Assembly: GCA_009699615.1 (NCBI GenBank)
Contig: WLNV01000083.1
Location: forward strand, 1-6,701
DNA length: 6,701 nucleotides
From: Actinomycetota bacterium
GTDB taxonomy: Bacteria > Actinomycetota > Thermoleophilia > Solirubrobacterales > Solirubrobacteraceae
Direction: 5' to 3'
In this document: in pieces, positions 1 to 4,590 of the stretch
How positions within the stretch are numbered: the stretch's first letter is position 1
Layout: each line of letters begins with the position of its first letter
Notes under the pieces: model-generated
The model's input: only the letters and a program-made list of their open reading frames with translations
Databases searched by the model: none
What the model was told of the DNA's origin: nothing
Made by a program: the position numbers and the translations under genes

Positions 1-423
1 CAGATGTCGCGCCAACTCAACCCGGCCGACGCCGGTGACAGCGACCTGCTCGCCGGAATTGCTCCGCTCGACGCTTCGCTCGGCACGGATGACCTCTGGT
101 TTGGTGTCTGGGTTCGCGCCTTCAACAGCAGCGACTCGATTCAGGCGACCGCGGACGACTTCAAAATCGTCGACACGCGCGGTGAGGAGTTCACACCGAT
201 GTTGGTCGACGAGTCGAACAAGCTCGTCTTCCGCAAAGCAGCGGTGCTCGCCGATGGCGGCCAGTACCCAAATCCGAATAGCGCCGCCGCGAACCTTCCG
301 ACGACCGGTGCGATTCTGATCTTCAAGCTGCCGAGCGCAACGCTCGACTACCGGCCTCTGGAGCTCGAGATCCGCAGCAGCTCGTTGCCGGGCAAGCAGG
401 CCAGCGTCACACTCGACGTCTAG
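1..423 (+). CDS. C-terminal part of a DUF4352-like exported/membrane-anchored protein (5' end outside window)
   Basis: The reading frame is open from base 1 and ends at TAG 421-423. An ATG lies at 4-6, but the frame continues through it to the window edge and nothing resembling a signal peptide or membrane helix follows it. I therefore read this as the C-terminal 140 or so residues of a longer protein. What is visible looks like one Ig/telokin-type beta-sandwich: a strand containing WFGVWVRAFNSSD, then DDFKIVDTRGEEFTPM (about residues 47-66 counted from that ATG), and a closing hydrophobic strand AILIFKLP followed by RPLELEI. This 'strand, DDF-x-IVD, F/Y-x-P, LLFKL, RPLELEI' order is typical of DUF4352-like domains. 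I recall very similar small proteins with one N-terminal membrane helix in Solirubrobacterales. Biochemical function is unknown; a cell-surface location is inferred. It overlaps the stop of the convergent penicillin-binding protein gene by four bases. Confidence 0.7.
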   Translation, partial: QMSRQLNPADAGDSDLLAGIAPLDASLGTDDLWFGVWVRAFNSSDSIQATADDFKIVDTRGEEFTPMLVDESNKLVFRKAAVLADGGQYPNPNSAAANLPTTGAILIFKLPSATLDYRPLELEIRSSSLPGKQASVTLDV

Positions 424-2171
424 CGCTGCGCGAGCATCGCGCTGAGTACTCCGCGCGCTGCAGGTGCTGCTGTTTCCCCGCCGGCGCCGGCGCCTACGAA
501 CATCACGCCAACTGCGCTGTCAGCGATTTTTGGCCTTGCTGCCGGGGCGAATGCGACGAACCAGGCGTCGGTGTCTTCGGGCTTCTCACTCGGCGAACGC
601 AGTTCGGCCGTGCCCGTCTTGCCCGCGACAGCGACGCCGGGAATAGCGGCCGCGGTCCCAGTGCCGCCGGTCACGACGCCGATCATGAACCTCTCGAGCG
701 TCCGCGCGGTCGAATTCTTGATCGCTTGGGCACCGCTGTTTGACTTCGTTTTGTCAGCCGTCTCTTGGCTCAGAGTCGGCGTAACGAGACGCCCGTGGCG
801 AGCAACGGTGGCAGCCACCAGTGCCATCTGTAGCGCGCTTGCCTGAACCTGTCCCTGGCCGATTGCCGATGAGCCGGTGTTGAGGTCATCGCCGAGTTCG
901 AGCGGGATCGTGCTCTGCGCTGCTCCGGGAATCGCCGAGACGTGGTTGAAGCCGAAGCGTTGTGCTGCGGCTACCAGCTTTGCCGACCCGAGCTTGGCGC
1001 CAAGCGGAGCGAAGACGGAGTTGCAGGAGACCGCGAAGGCCTGCGCCAGTGTGCCGCCGCAAACTTCTCCTCCCGCGTTTGAGAGGCGGAATCCGGATAG
1101 TTCGGTTGCGGACTGGAACGGGTAGGTCGACTTCGTACTCGCGATCCCAGCGTCGAGCGCGCCGGCCGTCGTGATCAGCTTGAAGGTCGAGCCCGGGGGC
1201 TGTAATAGCGAGAAGGCTTGGCCGGCGAAGGCTTCAATCGCGCCGTTTCGTGGGTTGAGCGCGACGACGCCCCCCTGGCGACCCGACATCGCAAGGATTG
1301 CTGCTTGTTCGACGCTGGGGACGATCGTCGTTCTCACCTTCTCGCCGGCGCTGCCCGACGAGCGGGCGATTACGCGGGTGCCGGCGCTCAGCGTGCCGGA
1401 GGGCAGGCCGGCAAGCTGCGGTTGGAAGATCAGCTCAAGCCCTGAGATGCCGACTTGCGCGTCGGGCGGGATGCCGAGCGCATTGATCTCCATCGCGCGC
1501 TCAGGCGGGATCGGCCCGAGTTGGCCGACGACCTCACCCGAGATCGCAGGGACCGCCGATGTGCGCGCAGTGCCTTCGGCCAAGACTTGGCGATCGCTGG
1601 TCAAGAGCGAGCCGCGGTCCGGCATCGTTGTGTTGCGGGTTAGCTGTTGCCCGGGCTGAAGGTCGGGGAATGCGTTCGACGGGATCCATGCGATCTTCGT
1701 GTTGTCGCCATCCTCGGCCGTTTGCAACGTGACCTCGCCTCGCACCGTGCCGAAGATTCGCGTTCGAACAGCTACCGGGAACTTCCAGCGCCCGTCGCCG
1801 ATCTCCTGTGGTTCCCCGGTTGTGACCGAGCGCTCGGTGGCTGTGGCGGTAGCGAGTGTCGTTCGGTTCGACTGCGCGAAGTCGAGTAGCGGAGTGCGCT
1901 GCTGGGTCTGCTTTGTGAGCTGGGCGTACATCGTTGCCCAGTCGGCCTTTGCCCAGGCCTGAGCGTAACTTCGAACCTCGTTCTCGCCGGCAGCGCCGGA
2001 AGAGGCGCCCGCGGCGGCGCCGATCAGGAAAGCCACTCCGGCGACAATTGCAACGGGAATCGCGCGGCGACGCAACATGTCGTTGCGCCTTTGCGCGTCC
2101 GTTCGCTTCACTCTTGAGCGGTCGTCCGGCGCCGATCGTCGTGGTCGTGGCTGGTTTGGCTTTTCGCTCAT
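420..2171 (-). CDS. Penicillin-binding protein, class B-type D,D-transpeptidase with N-terminal NTF2-like (MecA_N) domain
   Basis: This 583-residue protein should cross-link peptidoglycan stem peptides on the outer face of the membrane. Order of parts: a basic cytoplasmic tail (1-37); one membrane helix (about 38-56); an NTF2-like/MecA_N domain (about 64-175, with SYAQAWAKADWATMY); a dimerisation/linker domain beginning near PDRG (184-187); and the transpeptidase domain (about 300-580). All three penicillin-binding motifs are present: SxxK at S328-K331 (STFK, S328 the acyl-enzyme serine), SxN at S382-N384 (SCN), and KTG at 518-520 followed by TAE. The family-typical segments GQGQVQASALQMA and DAWFVAFAP also occur. 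There is no glycosyltransferase domain. Length and layout resemble M. tuberculosis PBP-lipo (Rv2864c), but there is no lipobox cysteine, so anchoring is by the helix. The start is ATG 2169-2171; no good Shine-Dalgarno precedes it. The only two cysteines, C371 and C383, flank the SxN region. The gene is divergent from topB and convergent with the upstream fragment. Confidence 0.93.
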   Translation of the reverse strand: MSEKPNQPRPRRSAPDDRSRVKRTDAQRRNDMLRRRAIPVAIVAGVAFLIGAAAGASSGAAGENEVRSYAQAWAKADWATMYAQLTKQTQQRTPLLDFAQSNRTTLATATATERSVTTGEPQEIGDGRWKFPVAVRTRIFGTVRGEVTLQTAEDGDNTKIAWIPSNAFPDLQPGQQLTRNTTMPDRGSLLTSDRQVLAEGTARTSAVPAISGEVVGQLGPIPPERAMEINALGIPPDAQVGISGLELIFQPQLAGLPSGTLSAGTRVIARSSGSAGEKVRTTIVPSVEQAAILAMSGRQGGVVALNPRNGAIEAFAGQAFSLLQPPGSTFKLITTAGALDAGIASTKSTYPFQSATELSGFRLSNAGGEVCGGTLAQAFAVSCNSVFAPLGAKLGSAKLVAAAQRFGFNHVSAIPGAAQSTIPLELGDDLNTGSSAIGQGQVQASALQMALVAATVARHGRLVTPTLSQETADKTKSNSGAQAIKNSTARTLERFMIGVVTGGTGTAAAIPGVAVAGKTGTAELRSPSEKPEDTDAWFVAFAPAARPKIADSAVGVMFVGAGAGGETAAPAARGVLSAMLAQR

Positions 2172-2194
2172 TGGTGGCTTAGGGCCGGCACTTG

Positions 2195-2200
2195 AAGGTA
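2195..2200 (-). promoter_or_regulatory. Possible -10 hexamer for the penicillin-binding protein gene
   Basis: Read on the minus strand this is TACCTT, which fits the actinobacterial TANNNT pattern. It ends 23 bases before the ATG of the penicillin-binding protein gene, which would give a short leader. The hexamer at the expected -35 distance (CCCGGT on the minus strand) does not match a consensus, so this is a weak call based on position and three conserved bases. Confidence 0.2.
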
Positions 2201-2216
2201 GCTCTCGCGGTGGTCA

Positions 2217-2230
2217 GACCGGGTTCGGTC
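2217..2230. repeat. Small perfect inverted repeat in the divergent intergenic region
   Basis: GACCG (2217-2221), spacer GGTT, CGGTC (2226-2230): a perfect 5-bp dyad in the middle of the 84-bp gap between the divergent penicillin-binding protein and topB starts. It could be a half-size operator or a hairpin, but a 5-bp dyad is easily found by chance in GC-rich DNA. No regulator is suggested by the sequence. Confidence 0.25.
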
Positions 2231-2236
2231 GGGCAG

Positions 2237-2252
2237 GCCGCTACGCTGCGGC
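2237..2252. repeat. Small perfect inverted repeat just upstream of topB
   Basis: GCCGC (2237-2241), spacer TACGCT (2242-2247), GCGGC (2248-2252): a perfect 5-bp dyad ending three bases before the topB ATG. The spacer is exactly the candidate -10 hexamer of topB. A DNA-binding protein occupying this dyad would cover the promoter. Chance occurrence remains quite possible. Confidence 0.25.
2242..2247 (+). promoter_or_regulatory. Possible -10 hexamer for a leaderless topB transcript
   Basis: TACGCT fits TANNNT and ends eight bases before the topB ATG. That places a transcription start at or within a few bases of the start codon, the geometry of leaderless genes, which are common in actinobacteria. 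The lack of any purine-rich Shine-Dalgarno before the ATG (the preceding bases are CTGCGGCGCG) agrees with this. The sequence at the -35 distance (CCGGGT) is not a recognisable consensus. Confidence 0.25.
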
Positions 2253-2255
2253 GCG

Positions 2256-4538
2256 ATGGGTAAGACACTGATCATCGCCGAGAAGCCTTCCGTTGGGGAG
2301 GACCTCGCCCGCGTTCTGCCCGGCCCTTTCAAGAAGAAGGCGGGAACCGGGGAGAAGCGATCACGGGCCCTGGAAGGTCCCGACCACATCATCAGCTGGG
2401 CTGTCGGCCACCTTGTATCGCTCGCCGATCCGGACCAGTACGACGAGAAGTTCAAGAAGTGGCGGATGGCCGATCTGCCGATAGTGCCAACCAAGTTCAA
2501 GCTTGAAGTACGCGACGAGCGCTCGCAGAAACAGATGAAGGTCGTCCGTGAGTACCTCCGCAGTGATGAGGTGGACCTTGTCGTTAACGCCTGCGACGCA
2601 GGCCGTGAAGGCGAACTGATCTTCGCTTACCTTTACGAGAAGGCGGGCTCAAAGAAGCCTGTCGAACGGCTTTGGCTCTCGTCGATGACTGAGTCTGCGA
2701 TGCGTGAAGCGCTTGGGAACCTGCGCCCGGCCAGCGAGTTCGCGCTGCTCGAGGAGGCCGCCCGCTCGCGCTCCGAGGCCGACTGGATCGTCGGGATGAA
2801 CGCGACTCGTGCGGCGACGATTCGCCTCCGGTCATCGTTCGACGGGGCCGTCTCTCTCGGTCGCGTTCAGACGCCGACGCTCGCAATTCTCACACGCCGT
2901 GAAGAAGAGATCCGCGCCTTCATCCCCGAGGACTACTGGCTTGTCGACGCCAAGTTTGCGGCCGACGACGGTCGCAGGTATGAAGGCCGCTACCACGCAG
3001 GCGCCAAGCCGCGTATCGAGAAGCAGGCTTCGGCTGACGAGATCGTTGCCGCCGTCAAGGGGCAGCGCGGAAAGATCACGAAACTCGACAAGACGAAGAA
3101 GACCGAAAAGCCGGCGATGCTTTACGACCTCACTTCGCTCCAGCGCGACGCCAACACGCGCTTCGGCTTCTCTGCCAAGAGGACTCTCGGCGCGGCGCAG
3201 CGCTGCTACGAGGAGCACAAGGCGCTCACGTACCCGAGGACCAACTCGCGCTACCTGACGAGTGACATGGTCGACGAGATCAAGCCGACGGCCGCGCAGG
3301 TTGGCCGCGACTCCGAGTACACGGCCGCCGCCGAGTACGTCACAGGTCTTGACCTGCTGCCGCTCGGCCGTGTCGTCAACGACGAAAAGGTCGGCGACCA
3401 CCACGCGATCATCCCGACCAACGCCGAGCACAAGCTCGACAAGATGAGCTCCGACGATCGCCGCATCTACGACCTCGTCGTTCGCCGCTTTCTAGCGATC
3501 TTCCATCCCGACGCGGAGTTCGAGAACACGCGGGTTGAGACAACCGTTGCCGAGCACGTCTTCCGCACTCGCGGCAAGGTTCTAATCATTCCCGGCTGGC
3601 GCGGCGTTTACGGCGAGCTTGCGGACGGCGCGAAGAGCGCTGCCGAGGAGGACGAAGGTCGCGATCAGACACTTCCGAAGCTGGAGCTCGACGAAGAGGT
3701 CGACACGACCGAGGTCGAGGCGCTGGCGAAGCAGACGAAGCCACCGAGGCGCTACTCCGATGCTTCGCTTCTCGGCGCGATGGAGACGGCCGGCAAGCTC
3801 GTCGATGACGACGAACTACGCGAGGCGATGAAGGAGTCGGGGATCGGAACTCCCGCCACGCGGGCAGCGATCATCGAGCGGCTGATTGACGTCGGTTACA
3901 TCGAGCGCGAAGGTCGCGCGCTGGTGCCGACGGAGAAGGGGATGAACGTGATTCGTCTGCTCGACGGCCACCCGCTGACCGAGCCGGCACTGACCGGCGA
4001 GTGGGAGCACCGACTCGGCCAGATTCAGGAGGGGACCGAGACGCGCAAGAAGTTCATGGCCGACATCAAGGAGTTCGCCGTCGGCACAATCACCGAGCTC
4101 GATACGAAGCTCAAGGACGTCAAGATTCCGCGCGCCAACCTCGGGCCTTGCCCGGTCTGCGGCGCCGACATCATCGAAAACCGCAAGGGCTACTCGTGCT
4201 GGGCGCGCGAGGACCCGGGCTGCGGCTTCGTGATCTGGAAGGGCAAGGTCGGCAAGCAGCTGCCGGCGGCAATTGCGCGCGAACTGATCGCGACCGGTCG
4301 TACGGAGAAGCAGGTCGCCGGTTTCAAGGGCCGCAGCGGACGTTCGTTCCGAGCCAAGCTCGCATTGCAGCAATCAGAGGAAGGCAAGTGGCGAGTCGAG
4401 TTCGACGAAGCCTGGGCGAAGGAAGGCGCGAAGACGCCAGCCGCCGAGGACGCAACGGCCGACGCCGACGCAATCGCCGAAGCTGAGGCCGCAAAGGCCG
4501 CCAAGGCTGGCGGCGACTCCGCCGACGAGGCAGCTTGA
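2256..4538 (+). CDS. topB: DNA topoisomerase III (type IA)
   Basis: This 760-residue cytoplasmic enzyme cuts and reseals one DNA strand through a 5'-phosphotyrosine, relaxing negative supercoils and decatenating single-stranded or recombining DNA. The TOPRIM domain starts at once (LIIAEKPSV, E9-K10) and ends with DAGREGE (114-120; D114 and E118 likely metal-binding). Type IA core landmarks follow: ADWIVGMNATRA (175-186), SLGRVQTPTL (200-209), LYDLTSLQRDA (289-299) and the active-site segment TYPRTNSRYL, in which Y326 is the catalytic tyrosine and R328 its partner. DHHAIIPT (381-388) and GTPATRAAIIE (531-541) complete the core. The pattern matches Bacillus-type TopB more closely than TopA. At the C terminus a single C4 zinc ribbon (C632, C635, C648, C656) precedes a topoisomerase C-terminal repeat-like segment (FKGRSGRSF to WRVEF, about 690-716) and an Ala/Asp/Glu-rich tail (about 728-760). 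The ATG is fixed by the TOPRIM strand beginning at residue 4. The next gene lies 52 bp downstream on the same strand. Confidence 0.95.
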   Translation: MGKTLIIAEKPSVGEDLARVLPGPFKKKAGTGEKRSRALEGPDHIISWAVGHLVSLADPDQYDEKFKKWRMADLPIVPTKFKLEVRDERSQKQMKVVREYLRSDEVDLVVNACDAGREGELIFAYLYEKAGSKKPVERLWLSSMTESAMREALGNLRPASEFALLEEAARSRSEADWIVGMNATRAATIRLRSSFDGAVSLGRVQTPTLAILTRREEEIRAFIPEDYWLVDAKFAADDGRRYEGRYHAGAKPRIEKQASADEIVAAVKGQRGKITKLDKTKKTEKPAMLYDLTSLQRDANTRFGFSAKRTLGAAQRCYEEHKALTYPRTNSRYLTSDMVDEIKPTAAQVGRDSEYTAAAEYVTGLDLLPLGRVVNDEKVGDHHAIIPTNAEHKLDKMSSDDRRIYDLVVRRFLAIFHPDAEFENTRVETTVAEHVFRTRGKVLIIPGWRGVYGELADGAKSAAEEDEGRDQTLPKLELDEEVDTTEVEALAKQTKPPRRYSDASLLGAMETAGKLVDDDELREAMKESGIGTPATRAAIIERLIDVGYIEREGRALVPTEKGMNVIRLLDGHPLTEPALTGEWEHRLGQIQEGTETRKKFMADIKEFAVGTITELDTKLKDVKIPRANLGPCPVCGADIIENRKGYSCWAREDPGCGFVIWKGKVGKQLPAAIARELIATGRTEKQVAGFKGRSGRSFRAKLALQQSEEGKWRVEFDEAWAKEGAKTPAAEDATADADAIAEAEAAKAAKAGGDSADEAA

Positions 4539-4542
4539 GCCT

Positions 4543-4564
4543 GCGCCTTAGGCGCGTCAGTTTT
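4543..4564 (+). terminator. Possible weak intrinsic terminator after topB
   Basis: GCGCC (4543-4547), loop TTA, GGCGC (4551-4555) form a perfect GC-only 5-bp hairpin (a T-G wobble can add a sixth pair) starting four bases after the topB stop codon. TTTT follows at 4561-4564. The T-run is short and sits five bases from the stem, so termination may be partial, or the structure may only protect the topB mRNA 3' end. It is the only notable element in the gap 4539-4590. Confidence 0.4.
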
Positions 4565-4590
4565 CCCCGGTCGGCGGCGACCATCATCGA

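Noticed and set aside
4..423. Complete 139-residue gene starting at ATG 4
   Set aside because: The frame is open upstream to the window edge, no signal peptide or membrane helix follows the ATG, and the recognised domain family normally has an N-terminal anchor. It is better read as the 3' part of a longer gene.
1171..1659. 162-residue plus-strand open frame inside the penicillin-binding protein gene
   Set aside because: It is antisense to the dimerisation and transpeptidase regions; its low-complexity Ser/Pro/Ala content and lack of any motif mark it as a shadow.
2168..2500. 110-residue minus-strand frame covering the topB start and the intergenic region
   Set aside because: It could in principle be an upstream gene overlapping the penicillin-binding protein start by four bases, but most of it is antisense to the TOPRIM domain and the protein shows no recognisable features.
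3340..3347. TOPRIM or active-site damage in topoisomerase III, considered because DAGRE has Gly where E. coli enzymes have a second Asp
   Set aside because: DAGREGE is, from memory, normal in Bacillus-type TopB proteins, and all other catalytic landmarks, including Y326, are intact, so this is a subgroup trait and not a loss.
2832..3431. 199-residue open frame on the minus strand inside topB
   Set aside because: It is antisense to the strongly conserved topoisomerase core and rich in Arg/Val/Leu, as expected of a shadow frame in GC-rich DNA; no domain is recognisable.
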